A DNA stretch of 16,751 nt from UMGS1387 sp045541355 (GCA_045541355.1 JAZQIW010000062.1:1-16751), one strand, 5' to 3'. Positions 5,949 to 14,394 are shown, counted from the stretch's first letter. The notes: generated from the letters alone by a model not told the origin. Program-made: numbers and translations.

Positions 5949-8253
5949 ATTCCTGCTTTATTACTTTTCCTATTTTTACTGCTATCTCCTTGGCTGCCTC
6001 CATACTTACGGCTTCACTGATAATCTTAAACCCCCGTATTCTGCCCGGAATTACTCTGACTGTGCCTGAAGAAAGGGTAAGCTTAATTCCGTCTCCGTCA
6101 TCCTCTTTTCCCAGGCAATAAAGCTCAGACAGGCGTTTCATGGTATGAGCCCTGTTGCTGTCTGCAAAGAATTCATCGGTATAAACACTGAATGAAGGTG
6201 TTTTCTGAACCGTTTCTTTTTCCTTTCCTTCATAAAGTGATGAGAGCACGGCATATGCCAAAAGCAGCATACAGCAATCATCAAGTACAAATGCATTCGG
6301 AGCCGCTTCCCGGCAGCCAACCATATTTATCTCTGAACGGCTCGCTGCGGTTTTATACGCGTCGGGAGAGTTCTTTGGAAGCACAACCTCATGAATACAA
6401 AGCTCTCTTGCATTTTCAAGAACATCAGCACCCATATGAAACATATCTGTCACATTCTTATTGTAGACACATTCACACGTGCTTGCGTCAGGGGATATCG
6501 ACAGCTTTATCAAATTTTTCGACGGAGGTGCTGATTTAACTCCGTATTCGCTAAGACATTTCCAAAGCAGCTCTAAAGGCTTTGATGATTGTTTTTCGCT
6601 CTCCGAAATGGCAAAAGTCTTTTTACGAAGAGTATCAGCTCTGTCGCACTCGCTCAAAAAGCTTAACAAAAATGTCCTGTAAATTTCCTCAGCAGGTATA
6701 TTTATAAGCTTTCCGTCACCTCTAACAGCTTTTCGCAAAGAGGGCTTATGCTCGCTCATGCTCTTTACAAGCTTTCTTTCCTTTTCATCCGAGAGCACCT
6801 GCACTCCACTCTCAAAAATCTTTATACATATTTTTTCACCAAGCATTGACACCAAAAGTACGGCGTCCACCGGCATACTTCGGCAAACATATCTTGCACA
6901 AAGCTCATGTCCCTCGCCGCAGTCAAACACGTTACAGCCGCACATCATAAGACAAGTAATTATCGGCGCTTTATATGTTTGCAAGTCTCCCTCAGACATA
7001 ACCGCAATACACATTTTTTTATTTATTCCTTCAGACAAAGCGTTTACCATACTCTCACAAAGGCTCACAAGAGTATCAAAGCCTTCTTTATCCAAAAGAA
7101 CAGTTCCGTCATCGACAAAGATGTTCTTTGCGTTATCGAACCCCATTTTTTTCTTTTCCTCCGTATTTACTCTTTCGCCTGCGTCAAGTCTTGTACCTTT
7201 TTCGAGAACACATCCGTCTGCAACACTACATCCGTCTGCTATTACACATCCCTCATTCACAATACAGTTTTCGCCGATTTTCACAGACTCGCCGATGATG
7301 GCTCCGTTTATACTGCTTCCCCTTCCTACAACGCTTTCGCCTCCGACAATGGATGCAGATATATCGCAATCATTGCAAATTTCTGCATTTGCGCAGACAA
7401 CTGTCCCCGTGTCAAGGCTTACGTTTCTGCCTATATATGCACTTTTTGAAACATATACTCCCTTCTTTGCCGACACCCCCATGGCACAAAGCTTTTTAGT
7501 GTCTACCCCTGTATTATAAAAGCTGCCGATTCCTTTTTCCGAGGCAAGCACATTACAGTTATAAAGCTCATCAAGCGTTCCTATATCACACCAGAAGCCC
7601 TCCTGTGATATGCAGTTAATTATCTCTTTTTCTTTTAAAAGAAGAGGAAACAGGTCTTTGGAAAAGTCAAAAAAACAATCCTTGGGGATTTTTGACAATG
7701 CTTTTTTTGACAGCACATAAATGCCTGTATTTACACTGTCGCTTCTTACGTTTTTCCATGACGGCTTTTCCCAAAACAGCTCCACATTGCCCTTGTCATC
7801 ACATTCCACAACGCCAAAGCTTGTAGGGTTTTGCTTACTGCTTGTCACAATGGTGACACACGCATTTGTCTGTCTGTGATAGTCTATTGCCTCTTGCAAA
7901 TCAAAATCAAAAACCGCATCCCCCGATACTACAAGCACCTCATCAAAGGCGTCACCTACACAGTTCCTGACTCCCCCTGCCGTACCGAGGGGTATTTCCT
8001 CCTTTACGCAGGCAATGCTTTTATCAACCGTCATTGTCTTTTCACAAATAAGCTCATGCATATAACAGGTTGAGACAAAAACCTTTTGACAGTCTGTGAG
8101 TCTTATGCTGTAAAGCACACCTTCAAGTACGGTTGTGTCAAGAATTTTAACCAAGGGCTTTGGCTTTGTTGAGGTAAGCGGCGAAAGCCTTGTTCCAAAG
8201 CCTCCTGCAAGCACCACGGCGGCAGTCCTTTTTTCTTCTTTCATAACAATCAC
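5947..8253 (-). CDS. Nucleotidyltransferase-hexapeptide-degenerate phosphohexomutase fusion
   Basis: A 768-residue fusion of the mannose-1-phosphate guanylyltransferase/phosphomannomutase-like class. Residues 11-240 are an NTP-transferase domain with AGGFGTRLSPLT (16-27), PKPL (31-34) and the metal-site SGDAVFD (110-116); this part looks active. Residues about 260-360 are left-handed beta-helix hexapeptide repeats (IGxxVxI-type). Residues about 370-768 resemble a phosphohexomutase, but the phosphoserine loop (normally TASHNP) is replaced by VSMLGEK (468-474), no DGDxDR metal loop is seen, and the C-terminal SGTEPxxR phosphate loop reads SGTVRVIPGRIR (729-740). The mutase half is therefore probably non-catalytic, perhaps regulatory. 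Cys is frequent throughout. The frame starts at GTG 8253; ATG 8244 is an alternative (765 aa), and neither has a strong Shine-Dalgarno. Sugar substrate cannot be told from sequence. Confidence 0.85.
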   Translation of the reverse strand: MIVMKEEKRTAAVVLAGGFGTRLSPLTSTKPKPLVKILDTTVLEGVLYSIRLTDCQKVFVSTCYMHELICEKTMTVDKSIACVKEEIPLGTAGGVRNCVGDAFDEVLVVSGDAVFDFDLQEAIDYHRQTNACVTIVTSSKQNPTSFGVVECDDKGNVELFWEKPSWKNVRSDSVNTGIYVLSKKALSKIPKDCFFDFSKDLFPLLLKEKEIINCISQEGFWCDIGTLDELYNCNVLASEKGIGSFYNTGVDTKKLCAMGVSAKKGVYVSKSAYIGRNVSLDTGTVVCANAEICNDCDISASIVGGESVVGRGSSINGAIIGESVKIGENCIVNEGCVIADGCSVADGCVLEKGTRLDAGERVNTEEKKKMGFDNAKNIFVDDGTVLLDKEGFDTLVSLCESMVNALSEGINKKMCIAVMSEGDLQTYKAPIITCLMMCGCNVFDCGEGHELCARYVCRSMPVDAVLLVSMLGEKICIKIFESGVQVLSDEKERKLVKSMSEHKPSLRKAVRGDGKLINIPAEEIYRTFLLSFLSECDRADTLRKKTFAISESEKQSSKPLELLWKCLSEYGVKSAPPSKNLIKLSISPDASTCECVYNKNVTDMFHMGADVLENARELCIHEVVLPKNSPDAYKTAASRSEINMVGCREAAPNAFVLDDCCMLLLAYAVLSSLYEGKEKETVQKTPSFSVYTDEFFADSNRAHTMKRLSELYCLGKEDDGDGIKLTLSSGTVRVIPGRIRGFKIISEAVSMEAAKEIAVKIGKVIKQE

Positions 8254-8299
8254 GTCTTTTCTGTTATTAATCAGCTTTAGTTTTTCCGAGTTATGATAA

Positions 8300-8327
8300 A
8301 TTATAAGGCATTTAACATTGTTTACAA
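8300..8327 (-). promoter_or_regulatory. Candidate promoter of the nucleotidyltransferase fusion gene
   Basis: On the minus strand TTGTAA (8322-8327) is followed after 16 nt by a perfect TATAAT (8300-8305). It sits about 50 nt upstream of the gene in the divergent intergenic region. Confidence 0.5.
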
Positions 8328-8356
8328 AATTTGATAATTATTTGCTGTTTTTTCTA

Positions 8357-8385
8357 TTGAAAAAAACCTCGAAATATTGTAGAAT
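8357..8385 (+). promoter_or_regulatory. Promoter of the SLH protein gene
   Basis: TTGAAA (8357-8362) and TAGAAT (8380-8385) are separated by 17 nt. The GGAGGG site at 8412-8417 and the ATG at 8427 follow at normal distances. Confidence 0.6.
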
Positions 8386-8426
8386 ATATTTAGAAAAACA
8401 AAGCTTTTATCGGAGGGTATGTACAA

Positions 8427-10583
8427 ATGAAAAAAACAAGGATTTTTATTCTGTCGGTTATGCTTTTTACTTTGCTTACTCTTACTATGACGATGTCAGC
8501 CGGTGCCGAGACAAAAACTCAGCACAAGTTTGTAGCCGCCTATGATGAAGAAAACGGTACGCTTGATGTCGGTGTATACATTTCCAAAGGCAATGCAATT
8601 GTCGGTTATTGCAGCATCGACTATGATGAAAATGTTCTCACCCTCCTTGAAAGCGACGGCGCAAAGGTGAAAGACCCCATTTCCGACAGCACAGGCAGCC
8701 TGTATCTTACAAAGGTTGTCGAGGGGAACAGCGGAGTTATTATAACAGACATAGGCAAGGGCTCAGGCAAGCTTATAAATACAGATAAAGGATATGTTTT
8801 CTTTGCGTGGTTTTTGCCTGACTCTGTTGACAGCATTGATGCATCAAAAGGCGACAAGCTTATTGCAAGGATTTGCTTCCGAGTTGATGAGGATGCTTCC
8901 GAGGATGAAATTGAAAAGGCAATAAGTGTTGCAACAAAGGATTTAACCAAGAGTGTCGGCGGATGGTTTCCCGGTATTGTGGTTATGAATTCAAAGCAAA
9001 CTCAATATTCTTTTGACGGTACTAAGCAGGACAGAGAGCTTTTTGTATATGAGTTTACAACAGGCAGCAGTTCCTCTGAGGATGAACCCGAGGATGAGCC
9101 TGAGGATGAACCCGAGGATGAGCCTGAAGACGAACCCGAGGATGAGCCTGAGGATGAGCCCGAGGATGAGCCTGAAGACGAGCCTGAGGATGAGCCTGAG
9201 GATGAGCCCGAGGATGAGCCTGAGGATGAGCCTGAGGATGAGCCCGAGGATGAGCCTGAAGACGAGCCCGAGGTTGAGCCTGAGGATGAGCCTGAAGACG
9301 AGCCCGAAGACGAGCCCGAGGATGAGCCCGAAGACGAGCCCGAGGATGAGCCCGAAGATGAGCCCGAGGATGAGCCTGAGGATGAGCCTGAGGATGAGCC
9401 TGAGGATGAGCCCGAGGATGAGCCTGAGGATGACAATGCTCAGATAACAGGCAATATCAGCAACTATTACAAGCTTTCGGTAAATGTGCTTGGCTTTGAT
9501 TCGGCAAGAATTAAATGGGAGTGCCCCGAAAAGCTCGACAGAAGCATTGACGAATATATTCTTACAATCACAGACAGCGAATTCAACAAGGTGCTTGAAA
9601 AGTCACTTGACGTCTCTGCTTCCTCATATATGGTGGAAGGTCTTAATTTCGAGACGGAATACAAGGCATACATTTATTCCGCAACAAACAAAAACACCTA
9701 CACCTCCAATGTTAAAACCTTTAAAACAGACGAGTATGACGGTCTTTTAAACCCTGATGCCATCATCTGCGAAATTGAGTACGATGACGGTCCGGGTGAA
9801 TTATTCGGCATAAAAAGCGAGCAGGTTGTTTACGGAGAAAAGCTGACAAAGGCACCAAAGGTTGTATATCCTCCCAAGGGTATGCATTTTCTCGGATGGT
9901 CCTTCGACGGTGAAAAGGTACTTGACCTTTCAAAGGTAAAGATATACTCCGACGCTGTTCTTAAAGCTGTTTACACAATTGAAAAGCCTGGGGACAAACC
10001 TGTTTACATAAACGGCAGCAACGGTCTTTTCCGTCCTCTTGACGTTATTACAAGAGCAGAAATTGCGGCTATCATGTCAAGAATAGACAGCCGTTTCACC
10101 GAAAACAGAACATACAGCTATGACGGCGAATATTCTGACCTTGAAAATGCTGCCTGGTACGAAAGCTACGTAAGCTTCTGTTTGTCGAAGGGCTACTTCA
10201 AGGGATACGATGACGGCACCTTCAGACCCGAGGGCAACATCACCCGTGCAGAATTTGCAACGCTTCTTATCAGATATTTCTCGCTTGAAAACGAGCTTGC
10301 CCTTAATGTTTTCTCGGACATAAAGAGTCACTGGGCAAGAGACAGCATATCCCGTCTTTACAGTGCAGGCGCGGTAAAGCCTGATATCGACATGGAATTT
10401 AAGCCCGACGACAGTCTCACAAGAGCAGATGCGGTAATGATGATTAACGCCTGTCTCGGCATTATTCCCGACATTGAAAAAATCGACGAATACAACAGAG
10501 AACACGGCTGGTATTTTGCTGATGTTCCGAGATATGACGACTATTTCTACGATGTTATGGCGGCAGCCGTAAAGCTTGACTGA
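8427..10583 (+). CDS. Secreted SLH-domain protein with (EDEP)29 repeat
   Basis: A 718-residue exported protein likely anchored to the cell wall. A signal peptide (KKTR, then a hydrophobic core, cleavage probably after AGA at residue 27) is followed by a cohesin-like beta domain (about 30-190, with GYCSIDYDENVLTLLES). Residues 218-335 are 29 tandem Glu-Asp-Glu-Pro units plus a final Glu-Asp, giving an extremely acidic, extended linker. Next come a fibronectin type III-like domain (about 345-440), an InlB/Listeria-Bacteroides-type repeat (about 448-515; GMHFLGWSFDG) and SLH modules (about 520-718; FRPLDVITRAE, FRPEGNITRAE, FKPDDSLTRAD), which bind secondary cell wall polymer. The SLH series starts with a half module and ends with a half module (YFADVPRYDDYFYDV). 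The start has GGAGGG 9 nt upstream. Its ligand is unknown; a scaffold or adhesin role is inference. Confidence 0.9.
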   Translation: MKKTRIFILSVMLFTLLTLTMTMSAGAETKTQHKFVAAYDEENGTLDVGVYISKGNAIVGYCSIDYDENVLTLLESDGAKVKDPISDSTGSLYLTKVVEGNSGVIITDIGKGSGKLINTDKGYVFFAWFLPDSVDSIDASKGDKLIARICFRVDEDASEDEIEKAISVATKDLTKSVGGWFPGIVVMNSKQTQYSFDGTKQDRELFVYEFTTGSSSSEDEPEDEPEDEPEDEPEDEPEDEPEDEPEDEPEDEPEDEPEDEPEDEPEDEPEDEPEDEPEDEPEVEPEDEPEDEPEDEPEDEPEDEPEDEPEDEPEDEPEDEPEDEPEDEPEDEPEDDNAQITGNISNYYKLSVNVLGFDSARIKWECPEKLDRSIDEYILTITDSEFNKVLEKSLDVSASSYMVEGLNFETEYKAYIYSATNKNTYTSNVKTFKTDEYDGLLNPDAIICEIEYDDGPGELFGIKSEQVVYGEKLTKAPKVVYPPKGMHFLGWSFDGEKVLDLSKVKIYSDAVLKAVYTIEKPGDKPVYINGSNGLFRPLDVITRAEIAAIMSRIDSRFTENRTYSYDGEYSDLENAAWYESYVSFCLSKGYFKGYDDGTFRPEGNITRAEFATLLIRYFSLENELALNVFSDIKSHWARDSISRLYSAGAVKPDIDMEFKPDDSLTRADAVMMINACLGIIPDIEKIDEYNREHGWYFADVPRYDDYFYDVMAAAVKLD
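9078..9431 (+). repeat. 12-bp tandem repeat array (29.5 units) encoding EDEP
   Basis: Consensus unit GAGGATGAGCCT is repeated 29 times plus GAGGAT, in frame with the gene. I aligned all units: differences are only GAG/GAA, GAT/GAC and CCT/CCC synonymous changes, except one GAT to GTT change in unit 17 (Val at residue 283). Because 12 is a multiple of 3 and the unit lacks stops, several frames stay open across it; those are shadows. Copy number can change by slippage without breaking the frame. Confidence 0.97.
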
Positions 10584-10601
10584 CAAACGATGATAAACAA
10601 A

Positions 10602-10620
10602 GGGACGGTTAATCCGTCCC
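10602..10620 (+). terminator. Hairpin between the SLH gene and the ABC transporter gene
   Basis: GGGACGG (10602-10608) pairs with CCGTCCC (10614-10620) around TTAAT. There is no T run directly after it, so it may be a partial terminator or an mRNA stability element that still allows read-through into the ABC gene. A TATAAT at 10632-10637 has no good -35. Confidence 0.5.
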
Positions 10621-10650
10621 ACGCATTTTGCTATAATTCGGAGTTTTAAA

Positions 10651-12366
10651 ATGATTAAACGTTTTCTTTCCTATTACAAACCTCACAAGACACTCTTTAT
10701 TCTCGATATGCTTGCCTCTCTATTGGTCTCGGCAATAGGTATTGTATACCCCATTGTCACGAGAAACATGCTCAATGTTCTTATTCCCGACAAAAACTAC
10801 CGAATGATTGTTTACTGCGGGCTGCTTCTCCTCTTGCTTTACATATGCAAGATGCTTCTTAACTACTTTATCCAGTACAAAGGTCATGTTATGGGTGTGC
10901 GTATGCAGGCTCAAATGCGTTCGGATATGTTCTCTCATCTTGAAAAGCTTCCATACAGCTTTTATGACGAGCATGAAACGGGAAAGATCATGTCACGAAT
11001 GACAAATGACCTTATGAACGTCACAGAGCTTGCACACCATGGCCCCGAAAATCTGATTATTTCAGCCATTACAATAATCATTTCATTTTGCTATCTTTCC
11101 ACTATCAACCTTTATCTGACTCTGATAATCTTTGCCTGTGTTCCCTTTCTTGTTCTTGTTGCAGCAATTCTCAGAAAGAGCATGACAAAGGCCTTTCTTG
11201 AAAGCCGCATTGCCGTAGCAGACATTAACGCGTCTCTTGAAAGCAGCATTTCGGGAATAAGGGTTACAAAGGCTTTTACAAACGCAGACAAGGAACAGGA
11301 AAAGTTTGAGGAGGGCAACAAAAGCTTTGTAACTGCAAGAAATGCCGCCTACAATGCCATGGGAAGATTTCATTCCTCAACAGCCTTTATCAACGACATA
11401 TTCAACGTAATTGTTCTTATAGCCGGTGGATTTTTCCTTTACAGAGGAGACATTCTTTTCGGCGACTATTCGGCATTTATTGTTTCTGTTTCGCTCTTTA
11501 CCTCACCCGTTATGACTCTCATTACCTTTACCGAGCAGTTCCAAGACGGTTTTACCGGCTTTAAGCGGTTTATCGAAATTCTCGATGAAGAGCCGGAGAA
11601 AGACAGTGAAAATGCACGTGACATTCAAGATGTTGGCGGCAGTATTGAGTTCAGAAACGTCACCTACGGCTACAATGAGTCTTCCGATGTACTTAAAAAC
11701 GTTTCCCTCTCGATTGACAAAGGAAAGCAATATGCTCTTGTCGGTCCCTCGGGCGGAGGTAAAACCACAATATGCCACCTCATACCCCGTTTCTACAAAG
11801 CCCACGAGGGTGAAATTCTCATTGACGGCACAAACATTGAAAACATAACCATGCGCTCCCTGAGGAAAAATATCGGTATTGTTCAGCAGGACATATACCT
11901 TTTCAATTCAAGCATAAAGGACAACATTTTATACGGACGGCTTGATGCCTCAGACGAGGAGGTTATAGAGGCCGCAAAGCGTGCCAACATTCACGATTAC
12001 ATTATGACTCTCCCCGAGGGATATGACACGCAGATAGGCGAACGCGGAGTGAAGCTTTCGGGCGGTCAGAAGCAGAGGCTTTCCATTGCACGTGTATTCC
12101 TTAAAAATCCCCCCATACTCATTCTTGACGAAGCAACAAGCGCCCTTGACAACTCCACCGAAATCCTTATTCAGCAGGCTCTTGACGAGCTTTGCCGCGG
12201 CAGAACGACAATTGTTGTTGCTCACAGGCTATCTACCATAAAAAATGCAGACGAGATTGCCGTTATTGAAGACGGTATTATTACCGAAAAAGGAAGTCAC
12301 GATGAGCTGATGCAGGCAGGCGGCACATATGCAACGCTTTACAGTCAGCAGTTCCGCGGAATATAA
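10651..12366 (+). CDS. ABC exporter half-transporter (MsbA/LmrA-type)
   Basis: A 571-residue protein with an N-terminal six-helix exporter domain (hydrophobic segments near residues 15-38, 52-73, two between 134 and 180, and two between 243 and 290) fused to an ATPase. ATPase motifs are intact: Walker A GPSGGGKTT (365-373), Q-loop GIVQQD, signature LSGGQ (469-473), Walker B ILILDEATSALD with D493/E494, and H-loop H525 in VVAHRLSTI. The catalytic Glu is present, so the site can be active. It works as a homodimer or with another half; no partner gene is in the window. A GGAG site lies 7 nt before the ATG. It follows the SLH protein gene by 67 bp on the same strand and may be partly cotranscribed. 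Substrate cannot be inferred; lipid, peptide or drug export are family options. Confidence 0.93.
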   Translation: MIKRFLSYYKPHKTLFILDMLASLLVSAIGIVYPIVTRNMLNVLIPDKNYRMIVYCGLLLLLLYICKMLLNYFIQYKGHVMGVRMQAQMRSDMFSHLEKLPYSFYDEHETGKIMSRMTNDLMNVTELAHHGPENLIISAITIIISFCYLSTINLYLTLIIFACVPFLVLVAAILRKSMTKAFLESRIAVADINASLESSISGIRVTKAFTNADKEQEKFEEGNKSFVTARNAAYNAMGRFHSSTAFINDIFNVIVLIAGGFFLYRGDILFGDYSAFIVSVSLFTSPVMTLITFTEQFQDGFTGFKRFIEILDEEPEKDSENARDIQDVGGSIEFRNVTYGYNESSDVLKNVSLSIDKGKQYALVGPSGGGKTTICHLIPRFYKAHEGEILIDGTNIENITMRSLRKNIGIVQQDIYLFNSSIKDNILYGRLDASDEEVIEAAKRANIHDYIMTLPEGYDTQIGERGVKLSGGQKQRLSIARVFLKNPPILILDEATSALDNSTEILIQQALDELCRGRTTIVVAHRLSTIKNADEIAVIEDGIITEKGSHDELMQAGGTYATLYSQQFRGI

Positions 12367-12417
12367 CTCGGAAAAGGCTCTTGTTTTCACATTATATCAT
12401 TGATTATCAACAAAAGC

Positions 12418-12453
12418 ATTCCCCGACAGCCTTCAAAAAAGCTGTCGGGGAAT
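12418..12453. terminator. Strong hairpin between convergent genes
   Basis: A 13-bp stem (ATTCCCCGACAGC 12418-12430 with GCTGTCGGGGAAT 12441-12453) encloses a 10-nt loop. It lies between the convergent ABC transporter and oxidoreductase genes and probably ends both transcripts. The T tracts after the stem are short on both strands, somewhat better on the minus strand (GCTTTTGTT). Confidence 0.75.
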
Positions 12454-12492
12454 TTCATATTATTATGCTTTGAAGCAATATCTCATGAAAGG

Positions 12493-13521
12493 TTACTTGA
12501 TTTCAACCTCTCTGCCCTCTATTGCCGACTGTTTTTCCGCAAATGCAATATCAACGGTGAGCTTTGATTCTTCCGGAGGATTAATCTTACTTACCGTATC
12601 GTTCTTAATACATTCTATAAAGTCAATCATTTCATTTACATAACCGTCATGGGTGGGAAGTCCCAATTCTTCAAGGGGCGCTTCAAGCTCTTTTGCCTCT
12701 GTTTCTGTATAAATCATAAGCTTATCATGTTTTAGTTCGACGGTTGCCCTTTCAAATGCAACGGTAAATTCTGCAGTAAAGGGATATCTTGTCTGCATAC
12801 CCCATGTAGAGGAAGCGGAAACCACCATGCCGTCATAGTTAAAAAGAGTAACGATTGTGTCATGGTCTACAAAGTTATGGGATGACTTTGTATAAACGCT
12901 CTTGGGCTTTCCGAAAACATAGCTTATATAGTCAAGGTCATGCACATGGAGGTCAAGCACAACACCGCCGCTTTTCTTTTCATCCTGAAACCAATTTTGC
13001 CAGCTCCATTTGGGAAGCATACTCCAACGTACAAAGTTTGCAAATCTCACCTTACCGTATTCCTCGGTATCCACAAGTTTTTTAACAGCATTATACGTAG
13101 GAAAGTAACGGATACACTGACCGATAAGAAGCTTTACGTTGTTCTTCTTTGCAGCATCAAGCATATCCTGTGCCTGCTCTGTGCTTACTGCCATAGGCTT
13201 TTCGGAGAAAACATGTATACCTCTTTCCATAGCCATTATGGCAATGGGTGCGTGAAGATATGTAGGAAGTGCAGTGATAACAAAGTCGAGCTGTTCTTTA
13301 TCAAACATCTCCTGTGCATCCTTATAAAACTTATACTTTGTCACGTCAAGGTGCGAGTCTTCTGTTCCAATATTCATTTGTACCTGCGAAGTGAAGGCGG
13401 ATTCTTCAACGTCGCAGATTGCAACGAGGTTTATATCTTTTTCAACTTCCATTACGCTTTTCAGATTTCTGAAGTGTACTTTTCCAAGACCGCCGAAGCC
13501 TATGATTGCAAAATTCATCAT
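12493..13521 (-). CDS. Gfo/Idh/MocA-family NAD(P)-dependent oxidoreductase
   Basis: Predicted cytoplasmic sugar or cyclitol dehydrogenase. The N-terminal Rossmann fold has GFGGLGKVH (residues 8-16) for dinucleotide binding, then ICDV, and the family EKP motif (107-109) whose Lys is catalytic. The C-terminal alpha/beta domain has GGVVLDLHVHDLD (about 185-197) with the D/H pair (D190, H194) expected for catalysis. I start at ATG 13519-13521 (342 aa; a second ATG follows at once) because the longer reading begins inside the preceding gene, and a purine-rich GGGGGAAAG lies just upstream. It is 16 nt downstream of the isomerase gene, so the two form an operon. Inositol, glucose or amino-sugar derivatives are all possible substrates; none can be chosen. 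Confidence 0.88.
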   Translation of the reverse strand: MMNFAIIGFGGLGKVHFRNLKSVMEVEKDINLVAICDVEESAFTSQVQMNIGTEDSHLDVTKYKFYKDAQEMFDKEQLDFVITALPTYLHAPIAIMAMERGIHVFSEKPMAVSTEQAQDMLDAAKKNNVKLLIGQCIRYFPTYNAVKKLVDTEEYGKVRFANFVRWSMLPKWSWQNWFQDEKKSGGVVLDLHVHDLDYISYVFGKPKSVYTKSSHNFVDHDTIVTLFNYDGMVVSASSTWGMQTRYPFTAEFTVAFERATVELKHDKLMIYTETEAKELEAPLEELGLPTHDGYVNEMIDFIECIKNDTVSKINPPEESKLTVDIAFAEKQSAIEGREVEIK

Positions 13522-13537
13522 TTTTCTTTCCCCCGCT

Positions 13538-14350
13538 TTATATAAGTTTTTCAAGAAGAGCCTTTGCGTTCTTTATATCTTCAATCTGCTTATCTCCCGA
13601 GATCTCTCTTTCGATAGTGATGGGACCGTCATAACCGATTTCCTTGAGTTTTGATATGAACGCAGGGAAATTAACCTTTCCCTCTCCGAGAGGCTTCTCC
13701 TCACCGAGATTCTTTCCGTCTGTGGGATAGCAGCCATCCTTGCCGTGAACATCTCTTACGTATTCGCCGAAAACATCAAGTGCATCAACCGGATTTGCCT
13801 TTCCGTAAAGGATAAGGTTTGCAGGATCAAGGTTTATACCGAGATTACCAGTACCTACATCTTCAATTGTTCTCTTTAAGGTTATCGGAGTTTCCTGACC
13901 TGTTTCAAAAAGCAAATACTGTCCGTTATTTTTGACATACTGTGCAAGATATCTGATAGCACACACAAGAGAACGGTACTCCTCCGTGGCGGGATTTTCG
14001 GGGAGAAAGCCCATATGTGTTGCAACATTTTCTACGCCGATTTTCTTTGCAAAATCAGAAGCCTTCATAATGTCCTTTATTCTGTCATTACGGTATGCCG
14101 TGGGAACAAGGCCGAGTGTTGACGGGCCATCATAAAAATCCCATACGCCGGGTCCCTGCCATCCACCCCACACGGTGGAAACAGAAACACCGTACTGCTT
14201 TGTCGCCTTATTCACGGTTTCTGCAATTTCATCGCTGTACATATTCATATTCCAACAGCTGAGCTGGCAGGAAGAAAAGCCCATATCATGAACCTTTTTT
14301 ATTTCCTGTTCAATATTATTATCAAGATTTACAAGAACACCGATTCTCAT
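13538..14350 (-). CDS. Sugar phosphate isomerase/epimerase-like TIM barrel
   Basis: A 270-residue member of the xylose isomerase-like/AP endonuclease 2 superfamily, which isomerises or epimerises sugars with a bound divalent metal. Likely metal and active-site residues are H112 (ATHMGF), E149 (FETGQE), D175 (NLDPANL), H202 (RDVHGKDG) and E247/E249 (ITIERE), in the right order. Size is typical. The ATG (14348-14350) has AAGGAGA about 10 nt upstream. It is the first gene of a two-gene operon with the Gfo/Idh/MocA oxidoreductase, a pairing common in inositol and unusual sugar catabolism. No transporter or regulator accompanies them here, so the actual substrate is not apparent. An IolE/IolH- or tagatose epimerase-like activity are alternatives. 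Confidence 0.85.
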   Translation of the reverse strand: MRIGVLVNLDNNIEQEIKKVHDMGFSSCQLSCWNMNMYSDEIAETVNKATKQYGVSVSTVWGGWQGPGVWDFYDGPSTLGLVPTAYRNDRIKDIMKASDFAKKIGVENVATHMGFLPENPATEEYRSLVCAIRYLAQYVKNNGQYLLFETGQETPITLKRTIEDVGTGNLGINLDPANLILYGKANPVDALDVFGEYVRDVHGKDGCYPTDGKNLGEEKPLGEGKVNFPAFISKLKEIGYDGPITIEREISGDKQIEDIKNAKALLEKLI

Positions 14351-14394
14351 CGCAATTTTATCTCCTTCAACTTCAACATTTCTTTATAATATTC

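Noticed and set aside
6758..7519. A 253-residue plus-strand frame opposite the nucleotidyltransferase fusion
   Set aside because: It lies wholly within the opposite-strand gene, is Ser/Thr/Pro-rich low complexity as shadows often are, and has no recognisable domain.
9078..9431. Possible CRISPR or satellite array
   Set aside because: Units are contiguous 12-mers without spacers and are in frame with a well-supported coding sequence.
9002..9436. Minus-strand open frame rich in Gly-Ser repeats (GSSS units)
   Set aside because: It is the antisense reading of the 12-bp EDEP array. Any stop-free unit whose length is a multiple of three stays open in several frames; no ribosome site or domain supports it.
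9013..9447. Plus-strand shifted frame with Met-Ser-Leu-Arg repeats
   Set aside because: Same cause as above: it is a frame-shifted reading inside the SLH protein gene with no independent start signals.
12940..13545. A 201-residue plus-strand frame opposite the oxidoreductase gene
   Set aside because: It is antisense to a gene with clear Rossmann and EKP motifs, and shows no family features of its own.
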